Notes under the pieces: model-generated | What the model was told of the DNA's origin: nothing | Databases searched by the model: none | What the model saw: the letters and a program-made list of their open reading frames with translations, nothing else | Made by a program: the position numbers and the translations under genes | Assembly (NCBI RefSeq): GCF_047675955.1 | Contig: NC_132926.1 | Coordinates: 19,264,826-19,328,825 of the forward strand | Direction: 5' to 3' | Length of the DNA: 64,000 bases | From: Chlorocebus sabaeus | Lineage: Eukaryota > Chordata > Mammalia > Primates > Cercopithecidae | Part shown: positions 23,409 to 35,564 of the stretch, one piece after another | Position numbering within the stretch: position 1 is the stretch's first letter | How the letters are laid out: each line of letters begins with the position of its first letter

Positions 23409-24534
23409 AACATATCTTTGAACAAGTAAGATTTATATTGAAGCCCAAATAAGAAGCAGTGCTCTGTAGAGACTGAGTGACGAAAGATTATTTCACGTAG
23501 AGGAAAGTGAGTGAAAAGTTAGAATAAACTTTGAAATTTTGAGGGAACAGTATCAGGATATGAGGCTTAAGAGAGAGGCAAGTACAATCAATGCAGAGCC
23601 TTTTGGAAAATGGAAATAAGATTATACTTTATTATCTATTCATAGCATAACTTATCGTTTTCATGATAGTCCTCTTTTTTTAAAAAAATGAAAATAATAT
23701 TACAAAACAAAGAGCTCAATGTTATTTCTATAAGTGTGTTGTCAGGTTACATTTTCAACTAAGTAAATTAGGAACATCCACATACTTGATACATCACAGG
23801 TCCTACCAATTGTGAGTTAGTCTTGTTATATCCTATTCCACATCACAGAGGTAACATGCCATTGTAGATGGTTATACAACTTAATCATCAATTAACAGCC
23901 AAAAGTTGTTTACATTGATTGATATTAAATATCTCCTTCAGACTTTAAACTATCTATCAAAAGTCACTTAAAACAGGCATAAGGTGACTAATTCAAGAAA
24001 CTTTGGGAGAACTTTCTGCTTCATTATAGTTTGGGAAATAAATTTTGGATTCTGAAAATTTTTGAAAAACATTTCAAAATTATTTTTATTTTCATACTTA
24101 ACCTCAGGGTTCTTTCCCATTTTTCAGATGCTTCTAGAATAAGAAATTCTGAGATCCCTTTCACAGAGTCTGCAAAAAAAGCAACCCAGATACTCTTTTC
24201 TTTCTGAATGCCAGGTTTTTCCATCATCTACTTCCAGTCTAGATCTCGTTCATCTGTACCATCAGTAAATCACTAGTTTTAACATCTTAGACATCCTTCA
24301 AAAGGATAGATTGCCTCTGGAAAAAACAACAAATCAATGTACTTTGTAATGCCTTCTCAGATGCTTAGTTTGGGGAATTCAAGGTGTAACAGTTGGTAAC
24401 ATGTTCTTTTGTTGTTGTCGTTACTATAATAGGCAGGAACCATGTTTTACTGTATTCTGTATCCCTGTGTCTTTGTGTCTTAGTATGGTGTGGCACATAA
24501 CCTTGCAATCACTGATGCAAATTATAGGTTTTTT
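23409..24534. other. Non-coding unique sequence
   Basis: A+T-rich, no supportable gene or named repeat. Confidence 0.5.
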
Positions 24535-24977
24535 TCCTCAAGCTGTAATTAAGTATAATTGATAAAATTATATGTATTTAAGGTGTACCACATGATGTTT
24601 AGGCCTGTCTATACATTGTGAAATGATTGTGATACCACAATCAAGCTAATTAACATGCCCATCACTCACCATTTCTTTTGTGACAACATTTAAGATCTAC
24701 TCTCCCAGCAAATTTCAAGTACACAATATGGTATTCTTAGCTATAGCAACCATCCTTTACATTAGACTCCAGAATTTATTCATACTTTATAAATAAAACT
24801 TTGTACCCTTTGATCAACATCTCCCTATTTTCCTCATCACCCCTTCCACATCCCCTGGAAACCACCATTCTCCTACTTCTATGAGTTTGATTTTCTTTTT
24901 TATATTCTACATATAAGCAAGATCATGCAGTATTTGCCTTTCTGTGTTTGGCTTATTTCATTTAGCATTGTGTCCTC
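24535..24977 (-). mobile_element. Old LINE-1 3' UTR (L1MA/L1MB grade), antisense
   Basis: The plus strand follows the reverse complement of an older L1 3' UTR: attaagtataattgataaaa, then cattaacatgcccatcact-like sequence, and ends at gtgtcctccaggt. The next bases switch abruptly to sense L1 ORF2. Confidence 0.8.
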
Positions 24978-24984
24978 CAGGTGC

Positions 24985-26215
24985 AAGAGACAGCAATACA
25001 ATAAAAGTAGGGGACTTTAAATACCCCACTTTCAACAGTCAATAACAAGGGAAACAAGGGAATCAATAAGAATCAGTGGAATTGAACAACACTATAGACC
25101 AAAAGGTCATAACAGACATATACAGAACATTCTATCAAACAGCAGCAGAATACACATTCTTTTAAAATGCACATAGAATATTCTCTGGGCTAGCTCATAT
25201 GTTAGGTGACAAAACAACTCTTAATAAATTCAAGAAGTGGAAAAATATCAAATATTTTTTTTGACCACATAGTGTCTAAAATCAGAAATCAATACCAGGA
25301 GGAAAATTAGAAAATTCACAAATATGTAGACAACAAACAACATACTCCTAAACAACCAATGGGTCAAATTAAAAAAATCAAAAGGGAAATTAAAAAATAT
25401 CTTGAGACCAGCATAAATAAAAACACAATATACCAAAACTTATTGGATGCAGTGAAAGCAGTTATAAGAGGGAAGTTTATAGTGGTAAATGACTACAATA
25501 CAAAAAGAAAGATCCCAACTAAACAACCTAACTTTGCACCTAAAGGAACCAGAAAAAGAAGAGCAAACTAAGCCTCAAACTAAGTTAGCAGAAGGAAGGA
25601 AATATTGATCAGAGCAGAAATAAGTAAAACAGATACCAGAAATGTTCAGTGAAACTAAGAGTTGGTTTTTTGAAAAGATAAACAAAATTAACAAACCTTT
25701 AGCTAGATTAAATTTTTAAAAAAACAGAGAAGACTCAAATAAGAAATGAAAGTGAAGACATTATAATTGATACCACAGAAATACAAAGGATTATGAGATT
25801 GCTCTGAACAATTATACACCAAGAAATTGGATAACCTAGAAGAAATGGATAACTTCCTTGAAACATACAACCTACCGAGACTGAATCATGAAAAAATACA
25901 AAATCTGAACAGGTTAATAACAAGCAAAGGGATTGTATCAGTAATCAAAAACTCCCCCCACATAAAAAGCCCAGGACTTGATGGCTTTGCTGAAGAATTC
26001 TACCAGACATTGAAAGAAGAGTCAGCCAATTTATCTTAAAGTGTTCCAAAATACTAAAGAGGAGGAAATACTTTCAACCTCATTTTACCAAACACTACCT
26101 TGATACCAAAGGCAGACAAGGATGCTACAAGAAAAGAAAATTACGGCTAATATTTCTGATGAGCATAGCTACAGAAATCGTCAACAAAATATTGGCAAAC
26201 AGAATTCAACTTCAC
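24985..26215 (+). mobile_element. Old LINE-1 ORF2 fragment, sense
   Basis: Sense ORF2 from the end of the endonuclease domain (aaagtaggggactttaaata, the GDFN region with the motif mutated) to the N-terminal reverse transcriptase region, ending near attggcaaacagaattcaac. Recognisable pieces are MGQIKKIKREIKKYLE at 25359 onward and KSPGLDGFAEEFYQTLK at about 25970-26020. Broken by stops. Placed against an antisense L1 3' UTR on its left. Confidence 0.88.
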
Positions 26216-28017
26216 ACTGAAGTGATGATTTATGTCATGTAATGTCAGAATATGAGTACTCAAGGGTAATGAGTTTTATTTCTTTTGTTGTTGTTGTTTG
26301 AAGTAACGCAAAAACTAGTTAGTGTTGACTGCCCAGCTTGAAATGTCCTCCCCATTAGAAGATTTTGAATGTTTAAAGTATTTGATTGGTTGGTAGTACA
26401 TTTATATAAAACACGTATCAGGGATTGGCTCTGCCTTTATTCCAGGAAGTAGCAGCTGGCTGTAAATGAAATTTTTGGCTAATGATGTAAAACTCCGTAG
26501 AAATCTTCATTGGTCCCTTTGACAGAGCCTTTAGTGTCAGTCAGTGTAGTGTTTTCTTAGAGCCAGGCTGGGAAGATGACCTGCCCTGGAAACCTATGAT
26601 TGCTACCCATTGGTTTCTCAGTCGGCTTCGACTGATATTCATATAAGAGGAGCATAAATGTAGAGCCATGTGCTAAAACCTTTTTACCTCTCTGAGAGGC
26701 TGGGACTTAGGGGGACTAGGTGCTGACAACAGACAGAGTCTGTACTTGAATATCCATTACTCACTGTGAATGTTGACTGAATCATGCTGGCATGTAGGAA
26801 GGGAACCTATGACATTAAGGCAGGGAATTGTACCTTCATAATTCCCTTTGAAGGGAAACCTGACATATGGGAACCTTTGCTACAGACTTTGTTCAAGAAG
26901 TAACACCCAGGCTGATAGAAAGACTTATTTTACCAGTAGAAGCAGATGGTCTCTCTGTTGCCTAAGCTAGCAGCTTGGGAAAACCATGTTACATCCTCAA
27001 CACACTGAGGCTCTTTAAGTAATCTGTACATAATTGTATTTATGGTGAGAGGTGGAGAGACAGAAAAGGCAAAGGCAACAGTCCACTTTTCTAACCTCCA
27101 GTTTGAACACATAGGTATGTGGCTGGTAATTTAAGAAATAATTGTATCATTGTAATATCTGAGATCTGATACTAGGAGGAACCATGGAGTAGAGTTGCAT
27201 CTAGATGGGTAATGGCAAAATGTGTTTTATTTTCTTTTATCTTTCCTTCCCTTGCATTTTTCCAGAAATGAGCATGAATTACATTTCAAATTAGAAAGGT
27301 ATATTTAAAATTATATTCAGCATTTTCTGGCAACAAATTTCAGCTACTATCTTTTATTCTCCTTCGTTTTCCAAAGGACTGAGTCCAGGCAGAAGGCAAG
27401 GATTTTGAGACCTTATCTACTCATTGAAAAACATTCTTGAGATCCATCACAAGTAGTAGCTGTTATAAGAACTTTCTACTCTTTTGAACACCGAATCCAC
27501 CGTGATACACTTCATTTATCCTCCTTTTGTGAACACTACAGATTTATCTGTCCCTTGTAGTGTGATTTTCTGTCTTATTTCCTGACTCTGGATTGCTACT
27601 TTCAGAGTGCTTGGAAAATGAATTTATTCTATAATGCTGTTTGCCGTGTTTCTCCTTTCTTGAGTTACTGTTCTAACGTATTCTTTGGTGTCTAAAATAA
27701 CTCTTTACTCAACATAGCTCTTGCTTTTTTCCTTTGTACTTGCCAACCATTTTATATGGGTAATTTGTGTAGGTCTATGCTAAGAGCCTCTTTGAAGAGA
27801 AAGTCAATTATGGCTGCTTTGAACTCCCATCAAATCAAAATTTGTTATTCAAAATTCTGCCTGTAATTTCGCTTTTACTAAACCGTGGACAGTTTTGGCA
27901 TAGTTATCTTTATCTTTTCCAGTCAATGAAAATTTGGGATTAAAAGAGTAATCTTTTTTGTTTTCCATTTCTAATGATGCATTTATTTAACTGGTCAAAA
28001 TTATCACAGTTTTAGAA
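26216..28017. other. Non-coding unique sequence
   Basis: No gene or clear repeat apart from a short TTG tract near 26285-26300. Open frames are at most 60 codons. Confidence 0.5.
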
Positions 28018-28160
28018 TAACAAATTTGGAAGGGACCTCAGAAACCATCTGGTTCAACCCTCTCATTTGTCATGTTGAGATAAATGAGCCTCAGAGCTCA
28101 AGCACATGGTGACTAAACTAAAACTAGAATCCAGAGCTCTGGTCTCCAGGCCCACATATA
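28018..28160. repeat. Ancient SINE/LINE remnant (MIR- or L3-like)
   Basis: Contains ggaagggacctcagaaacca and ctggttcaaccctctcattt followed by a gatgag-like core, a pattern recurring in mammalian genomes. The family is not resolved by eye. Confidence 0.45.
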
Positions 28161-28254
28161 GCCTTCCTACTATATCTGGTTTATTTTACTCTCAATGGGA
28201 AATGTAGTTTTATTTCCTAATTTTCAAAACAAAGTGAAATAAGGACTGCAATCT

Positions 28255-28380
28255 TGATTTATCAGGGGGACATTGGTTGCAAACAACAGAACCTGACTTT
28301 GGGTATTTAGGGCAAAAGAGAATTTGCTGAAAGGTTATCAAAGGCTCACTTAATTCTTTAGCACAGGTCTTCAAAATAAG
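28255..28380. repeat. Unnamed recurrent repeat, copy 1 (5'-type end)
   Basis: Contains ggttgcaaacaacagaacc and a gcaaaagagaatttgct segment. These resemble the start of the copy at 42215 (ttgtaaataatagaaac ... gcaaaaagggaattgat). Confidence 0.35.
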
Positions 28381-28499
28381 GAGTGATTAGTGAAACTCAG
28401 GAGGAGAAACAGCATGTTTATTGAGCAAGATAGCCTTAATGTTCCCCTCGATTTAGACAGGTTTCTTCCCGACTATAGACCTTTGAGTTTCCTTTTCTT

Positions 28500-28797
28500 G
28501 TCTTTTTTTTTCTTTTGAGACGGAGTCTTGCTGTCTCGCCCAGGCTGGAGTGCAGTGGCCGGATCACAGCTCACTGCAAGCTCCGCCTCCCGGGTTTGCG
28601 CCGTTCTCCTGCCTCCGCCTCCCGAGTAGCTGGGACTACAGGCGCCGCCACCTCGCCCGGTTAGTTTTTTGTATTTTTTAGTAGAGACGGTGTTTCACCG
28701 TGTTAGCCAGGATGGTCTCGATCTCCTGACCTCGTGATCCGCCCGTCTTGGCCTCCCAAAGTGCTGGGATTACAGGCTTGAGCCACCGCGCCCGGCC
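28500..28797 (-). mobile_element. Young AluY of Old World monkey type, antisense
   Basis: Full-length Alu with few mutations. Read in sense it has ggctcaagcctgtaatcc near the head and ccgggcgaggtgg in the right arm, variants I associate with cercopithecid AluYR subfamilies rather than human AluY. TSD tccttttctt at 28490-28499 and 28798-28807. Confidence 0.95.
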
Positions 28798-28807
28798 TCC
28801 TTTTCTT

Positions 28808-30310
28808 ATTTGCTTTTAAAGACTTGCAACTATAAATTCTGCCCCTTTAAGATGTAAATCTTTTCCCAGCCTCCTGCCAGTTTTGGAACCCAGGGATGTC
28901 TTTCTAAAGGACCTGGGAGCTGTCCCTTTGAAATATAACTTACAAAAAAGAAGCCTCCTAACTCCCAGTCTCCATGGGAGAGTAGGAGCTTAACTTCAGT
29001 AAGAGACAATTAGCAAACACAGATGGACTAATTACATTGACCAGTCTCCCATCTAAGGTCCTCCAGCAGTATCTACTGGCTCACTCAGTGCTTAAAAATT
29101 CTCAGCCGTTTGTTATAATAGAATTAAGTTCAATCTCTCTCTGCTATGGTAACAGTTTTGAATAAAATCTTCCTTGCCTCTTTAACTTGTCCCAAGTGTA
29201 ACTTTTCTTTGACATCATGATGCCACTAGTAAGAAGGACGAAAATTTTGACCATTTTCAGTATCTTTTTCCCTTTCTCAAAATTCGGTTGGAGGGAGGAA
29301 TTATCTGCTTGCTCTAAGGGAAGGCAGGTCTCTTGATAATCTCAGCAGATTTTATCCAGTAATCTAACCCCCTAACAAACTGAGTGCAATTTGGAAGAGG
29401 AAATGGAAAGCTAGACAGCCAAACAAACAAACAACCTGTTGATTAAAATCTTTACTGTCATTCTGGGTTTCTAATGAATATATTAGTCCTGGGACTCTTT
29501 TGAAGTATATAAAGGAGCTGTGTGAGAAGTGCTTAAGATATCATGGCTTTATTTTTTTCCCTTTCCAGTATGGCACAACTCTTGGCACGTGAACAATAAA
29601 GACTCATTTGGGTTAAGGCAGAGATGGTATAAAGGTTTCATCTAGCATGAAAACCACTACTTATTAGTAGTGGTTGCAATGAAATACTGGGTTGAGAATT
29701 ATTCAGAAGTCAAATCTGGGCTCAGTGGAAAAGGTACAGGTAAAGGGTTAGTGGTTGATATTTATACCATGCATGTTAGTCTAAGTCCTCTGAGATTGGA
29801 TTTAACATGCAAAGTTTTTACTGGGAGAAACACCTTTGAGAGAAATGGAGTGGAATCTGGGGAAGGTAGGAGAACCATCAGGCTGCAACTCAAGTCTGAT
29901 CCTCAGTGAAGATGATAGCAAAAGAAGGTTGTGGGGAAGGTGTGGCAATGCCATTGGGAATCTTCATATTAAAGTTGGCTGTCAGAGGACTCTTGTGTTT
30001 CCCAGGGATGGGCCTGCCTTAAAATTCCTGCCATGTTCAGTCATTGGCCTCAGCACAAATGCAGACAAGGGTTTCAGAGTGTAGCAACTGAGTCCCTGGC
30101 CAGTTAAGCTTCCTGTCATTGAGTTCTGCAGGCAAATTCTCATGAATACCATACTATGTAACTGTTATCCTGAGTTACAATATTGAAGCCCCCAGTTCAG
30201 ACTAAATGAACCTCACAGATATTGAAATTAATGGTGGTGGCTCAGGAAACAAATGAATGTCTACTTGTAGAGAGATTGATTAGATATCCTCGTTTATTGA
30301 ATAGGATATA
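28808..30310. other. Non-coding unique sequence
   Basis: No supportable gene. Overlapping open frames at 29670-30084 (79 and 82 codons) are in different frames and show no domain. Confidence 0.5.
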
Positions 30311-30960
30311 TTTAACATCAGGTAATGAAAAAAATTAGAACAGTGGTTTTAAGCAATAAAACATTGAATTATCTCACATAATAAGCAGCATCTAGGTGGG
30401 CAATTCAAGATTCGTTCAGTGTCTGAGTGATGTCATCAAGAAGCCAGGCACTTTTTATCCTGCTCTTCTGCCATCCTTGACATGTTTGTTTTTATCTTGA
30501 AATGTAGTAACTAAATGTGTAGCGGCTACACAATGGCTGCTAAATTTCCGTCTATCACATTTCCATTCAAAAGTATGAAGCAGGACAGTGGCCGGAGCAG
30601 TTAGAGAACCACTTCTTTCCTGTTATCTGGGAAGTACAGATTGCTGTTCCAGAAACCCCCAGCATATTTCCTCTTATGTTTGATTGGTTAAACATCATTC
30701 ACATGCCGTTAATTCATGGCTAAGACAATGGAATTAGAAAATAGAAGAATGACTTTTTTTTCCCATCAGTGAATTAGAAATATAAATATTTATTGCCCCA
30801 TTCCTGGGACTGGAAGAGGTACCTCCTTTCCTTAAATACAATGTATTGCTGGCAATCTGATACCTAAATAAACCAGGGCCGCTATTGGCTAGGGAGAAGG
30901 GTGAGAAAGGCAGTTATGCAGGGAATCAATATTGTCAGCTATGACTCCACACCTAGGGAG
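30311..30960. repeat. Unnamed recurrent repeat, copy 2
   Basis: Contains ttatctcacataataagcag, tgtctgagtgatgtcatcaa, ccagaaacccccagcatatt and a tgattggtta motif, in an order I recognise from many mammalian loci but cannot name. It is probably the central and 3' part of the repeat seen at 28255 and 42215. Confidence 0.4.
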
Positions 30961-31684
30961 GTTTTAAGTGTGTAGTCTCATCCAGTGTTGGATCTGAAGA
31001 AGACTCTGGAGCATGGACACTTCCCAAGAAAAACAGGCGGAGATGGAAACTATAAGACTGATAAAAAGAGGGCTTTAAAATTCTCAGAAGAGCCCTAGAA
31101 AGGTCAAAAATATTTTTGTCAGGCACATGTTAAAAGGGCTATTGGAATAAGGGTCTGGAAAGAAATTTGACAATGATGTTAAATGCATTAAATTTATATA
31201 TATATTTGAGTGTCTCAAAAATTCCACTCTCAAGAATATTTACTATGGAAATAACCAGGTAGACATGCAAGGATTTACACACAAGAATTATCAAAGCATT
31301 GTTTATAATTATATAAGCCTGCAAACAAGTAGAAGTTTACCTTTTTTTGAAGGACATTTAATGTTTTAAAGGATGATAAATGGTTCTTTGAAAAAAAAAA
31401 ACAGGTTTACAAAAATACATCCTCAGGGAGAAAAACAGCAACATATTCAGAATTGTCATTTCTGCGTGTTAGAGTTGCTGTCAGTTTTTAATGCTATTTT
31501 TATAGGGCTTCTTCCAAAATTTATACAGTACATATGAAATAAATTCTCTGGAAGACCACTTCAGTTTTGCCCAGGGTTGAATTTGAGTTCAATGTTGATT
31601 TTAGATGCAGAATCTTGCAGTCAGCCACTGAAGTTTGTTCAACTTTCAATGCAGAGTTTAAGTTGCATGTAATAAGAACTCATT
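30961..31684. other. Non-coding unique sequence
   Basis: A+T-rich with a short TA tract near 31195-31206. No gene seen. Confidence 0.5.
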
Positions 31685-31790
31685 TATAACTCACAGCCTG
31701 TAGATGAGGAAACTGAGGCCAGATAGGCTGAGTAACTTGTTCACATGTTCGTAAGTGGCACCTTCATGTCTCACTTGGAAGACTATTACT
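31685..31790 (-). repeat. MIR core, antisense
   Basis: Plus strand reads tgtagatgaggaaactgagg, then ctgagtaacttgttcacatg and taagtggcacc, the antisense MIR core. Confidence 0.75.
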
Positions 31791-31899
31791 AAGCTACTAA
31801 AATCTCCCTGTTCATTCTGCCTAACTACTGTTGGTTCTCCATTCAGCAGCTAGACTGAACATTTGAAAACCTAAGTCCTAGAATGAAACACACTCAAAC

Positions 31900-32421
31900 T
31901 TCTAGACTCTTCTCATCACGCTCAGTAACACCCACAGCCTTACCACAGACAAGCTATGTGCCTACCTCATCTTGTGCAATACTCAGTCTGGTCACAATGG
32001 CTTTCTCATGCTCCTTAGACCTTCCAAGCTTACTCCTCTTGAGAACATAGGTGCTTTTCTGGGAAAGACTATCGTTGGCTCCCTTTTCTGGAAATACTCT
32101 TTTATTAGGTCTTAAAATGACTCACTTTCCTACCTTCATTCAACTTTCTGCTCAAATGCTTTCTCCCTGAAGAGACCTTCCCTGACTACTTTATTGCATC
32201 CGGTCTCCTCTCTCCGTCACTCCTCTCTTTTTATTAGAGATGCATATCATTTTTTTATAACATGGATTGCTCTACTCTGTGCTTAGTTGTTTGTCTGTCT
32301 TCATTCTTAGGATGTAAGTCCCATAAGGGTAAATATTTTGTCTTGCTCTTTACAGTATCCCTAGTACCTCAAAAAGTGACTGGCTTGTACTGTAAGCTCA
32401 ATAAAATGTGTTGAATAAATG
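31900..32421 (+). repeat. L2 3' end, sense
   Basis: Follows the L2 3' region in order: ctttctccctgaagagacct, ttccctgactactttat, aggatgtaagtcccataagg, tatccctagtacc, and the terminal ctcaataaaatgtgttgaat. The left boundary is approximate. Confidence 0.85.
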
Positions 32422-33199
32422 TATCAGTGACAGAGTCCGTGTTTTTTGGACCCCAAGTAACGAAAGTTCTTTTCATTATACCTTAATCAGAATAATTGTA
32501 TGGTCATAGATCATTTTGGATATGTATCAGTTCATAGATTATTAGAATATGCTTTTCATAATTCTTCATTAAAACTAGAACATAAAACCATTATTTATAA
32601 AATAGTTGTTCATATAGCAGTAAGCAAAAATACCTTAAATTACTGATAATTTTATTTTCTGAGTTTAATTCAAGAGAAGAGAACATTTATACTCACCAGA
32701 AACTCAGTTTAGCTATAAAATTTTATTATAATTTATTTTTGCCTGCTGCTTAAGCTCTGGTATGAATTAAAGTAGGTGATTAAGTAGTAAACTATTTGTA
32801 ATGTATTTCAGCCATTAGTAAACTGTAAGTATTCAAAGCATCATTAGCATCAAAGTGTATAAAGATGGAAAAGTTTAGCATGCCATTTACAGTAAATTAT
32901 GCAACACTTTAAAGCAAAGCAAATGTTTCAGTAATGTGTTAATGATTCTTGGGTATATGTCAAGTGACTGAAATGATGGTAGGTGGGCAATGAGAAATGA
33001 GTTTGAAGCTGATGAGTTCTTGATGATATTATTTCATCATGTGCCCTTTTATTCCTCTTAGTATTCAAAATTCAATTTGAGTTACCTCATTTCTCAGTGA
33101 TATATATTCTATTTTCATAATTCCATTTCAAGTCTTAGCTGTAATAAAAATTATATCTTTGACCAACGTCTCCATTTCGACAGGAGGAATGGGCTGTGG
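32422..33199. other. Non-coding A+T-rich unique sequence
   Basis: No gene or repeat recognised. Confidence 0.5.
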
Positions 33200-33435
33200 T
33201 GATCTATTATACATCATGGTGACTATAGTTAATAGTTAATAATAGTTAATAATAATGTATTATTATATTTTATTTGAAGGATGATGAATGGTTCTTTGAA
33301 ATTCAAAATATTATTAGATTCTAATATATAATAATGTTTTATATATTTCAAAATAGCTTAAAAACAGATTTTAAGTGTTCTCACCATAGGGTAATGTGAT
33401 GGGTATTTGAGGTGATGGGTATGAACCATGCCGAT
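33200..33435 (+). mobile_element. Old LINE-1 3' UTR fragment, sense
   Basis: Contains ggtgactatagttaatagtt, atatttcaaaatagctta and gtgttctcaccatagggtaa followed by ttgaggtgatgggtatg, the order of L1M-type 3' UTRs. It lies against the broken left end of the Tigger1 element. Confidence 0.75.
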
Positions 33436-33573
33436 AGAAGATGGCTAACTTAATAAATGTGCATGTTCTCACTGCTCCACCAACCGGGCGGCCCCATCTC
33501 TCTCTCTTGCCATGGGTCTCCCTATTCCCTGAGACACAACGATATTGAAATTAGGTCAATTAATAACCCTACA

Positions 33574-35367
33574 ATGGCCTCTCCGTGTTCAAGTGAAAGA
33601 AAGATGTCTCTCACTTTAATTCAAAAGCTTAATGATTAAGCTTAGTGAAGAAGTCCTGTGTGATGCTCAGACAGGCTGGAAACTAGACCTCTTGCACCAA
33701 ACGGTTAACCAAGTTGTGAATACAAAGGCAAAGTTATTGAAGGAAATTAAAAGGACTACTCCAGTGGACAGATGAATGCTAAGAAGAGAAAACAGCCTTT
33801 ATAGCTGATACGACGAACGTTTTCATGGTCTGTATATAAGATCAAACCAGCCATAACATTCCTGTAACCCAAGGCCTAATCCAGAGCAAGGTTCTAACTC
33901 TTCAATTCTATGAAGGCTGAGAGAGGTAAGAAAATGCAGAAGAAATGTTGGAAGATAGCAGAGGTTGGTTCATGAGGTTTAAGAAAAGAAGCCTTCTGTA
34001 TAACATAAAAGTACAAGGTAAAGCAGTAAAGGCTAGTGTAGAAGCTGCAGCAAGTTATCTAGAAAATCTAGGTAAGATAATTGATGAAGGTGGGTACACT
34101 AAATAATATATTTTTGATATAGATAAAGCATCCTTGTATGGGAAGAAGATAACACGTAGAAATTTCATAGTTAGAAAGGAGAAGTCAATGCCCAGCTTCG
34201 AAGTTTCAAAGGACAAACTTACTCTTTTGTTAGGGGCCAATGCAGCTAGTGAATTTAAGTTGAAGCCAATGCTCACTTACTCCTCTAAAAATTCAATAGC
34301 CCTTAATAATCATGCCAGCTCTACTCTGCCTGTGCTCTATAAATGAAGCAGCAAAGCCTGGATGTTAGCACGTCTGTTAACAACATGGTTTACTAAATAT
34401 TTTGAACCCATAATTGAGGCCTACTGCTCAGAAAAAAAAAAAGATTTTTTTTTTTCCTCAAATTATTACTGACCATTGACAATGCACCTGGTCACCCATG
34501 AGCTCTGATGGAGATATACAAGAAGATTAGTGTTGTTTTCATGCCTGCTAACACACATCTGTTCTGCAGCCTATGGAGCAAGGAATAATTTTGGCTTTCA
34601 AGTCTTATTATTTAAGAAATACATTTTGTACAGCTATGGCTGCCATAGAGTGATTCCTCTGATGGGCAAAGTAAATTGAAAATCTTCTGGAAAGGACTCA
34701 TCATTCCAGATGTCGTTAAGAAGATTTATGGTTCATGAGAGGAAGTCAAAAATAGCAATATTAATAGGAGTTTAGAAGAAGCTAATTCCAACTTTCAAAT
34801 ATGACTTTGAGGAGTTCAGGACTTCAGTGGAAGAAGTAACTGCAGATGTGGTGGAAATGGCAAAGGAACTAGAATTAGAAGTGGAGTCTGAAGATGCTAC
34901 TGAATTGCTGCAATCTCATGATAAAATGTGAACTGATGAGGAATCTCTTCTTGTGGATGAGCAAAGAAAGCTGTTCCTTGGGAAGAAATCTATTCCTGGT
35001 GAAGATGCTGTGAACATTATTGAAATGACAACAAAATATTTAGAATATTACATAAACTGAGTTGATAAAGCATCAGCAGCACTTGAGAGACGTGGCATCG
35101 GTTTTGAAACAAGCTCCACTACAGGTAAAATGCTGTCAAACAGCATCACATGGGACAGAGAGAAGATTTTCATTAAAGGAAGAGTCAATCAATGTGCCAA
35201 ATTTTATTGCTGTCTTGTTTTTCAAAATTGCCACAGCCTCTCTGAACTTTAGCAACTACTACCTGATCAGTCATCAACTGATGACTACTACCTCAGCAGC
35301 CATCAACACTGAGGTCAGACCATCCACCAGCAAAAAGCTTATACTCAGTGAAGGCTCAGATGATTAA
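33574..35367 (+). pseudogene. Tigger1 transposase pseudogene
   Basis: The coding frame begins MASPCSSERKMSLTLIQKLND at the start codon at 33574, which matches the start of the Tigger1 DNA-binding domain. It is broken by a frameshift and stop at about 33640. The middle segment (34134-34346) has KEKSMPSFEVSKDKLTLLLG followed by SALPVLYK-like sequence (here SSTLPVLYK). The catalytic-core motif DNAPGHP is still readable at about 34475-34500. The C-terminal part ends EGSDD before the TAA at 35365-35367. Multiple stops, frameshifts and an A/T run near 34430-34455 make it non-functional. In an active element this protein cuts and pastes the transposon into TA sites; its relatives JRK, TIGD and CENP-B are domesticated host proteins. 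Confidence 0.88.
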
Positions 35368-35520
35368 CATTTTTTTTTAGCAATAAAGTATTTTTAAGCT
35401 AAGTTACATACATTATTTTGTAGATATGCTATTCTATACTTAATATCCTACAGTGTAGTGTAGACATAACTTTTATATGCACTGGGAAAACAAAAAGTTT
35501 GTGTGACTTGCTGTATCGTG

Positions 35521-35562
35521 ATGGTCTGGAACTGAACTTGCAATATCTCGGAGGTATGCCTG
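35521..35562 (+). repeat. Tigger1 3' terminal inverted repeat
   Basis: Ends ggtctggaactgaacttg, caatatctcgg and aggtatgcctg, the conserved Tigger1 terminus, followed by TA. Confidence 0.88.
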
Positions 35563-35564
35563 TA

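Larger units (their letters stand above)
33457..35562 (+). mobile_element. Tigger1 DNA transposon, 5'-truncated
   Basis: A pogo/Tc1-mariner superfamily element. It contains part of the 5' leader, a decayed transposase gene (33574-35367) and the complete 3' non-coding region ending at the terminal inverted repeat, followed by a TA dinucleotide at 35563-35564 as expected for TA-targeting elements. The 5' terminal inverted repeat is absent; an old L1 3' UTR abuts the left edge instead. The exact left boundary (about 33440-33470) is uncertain. Confidence 0.9.
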
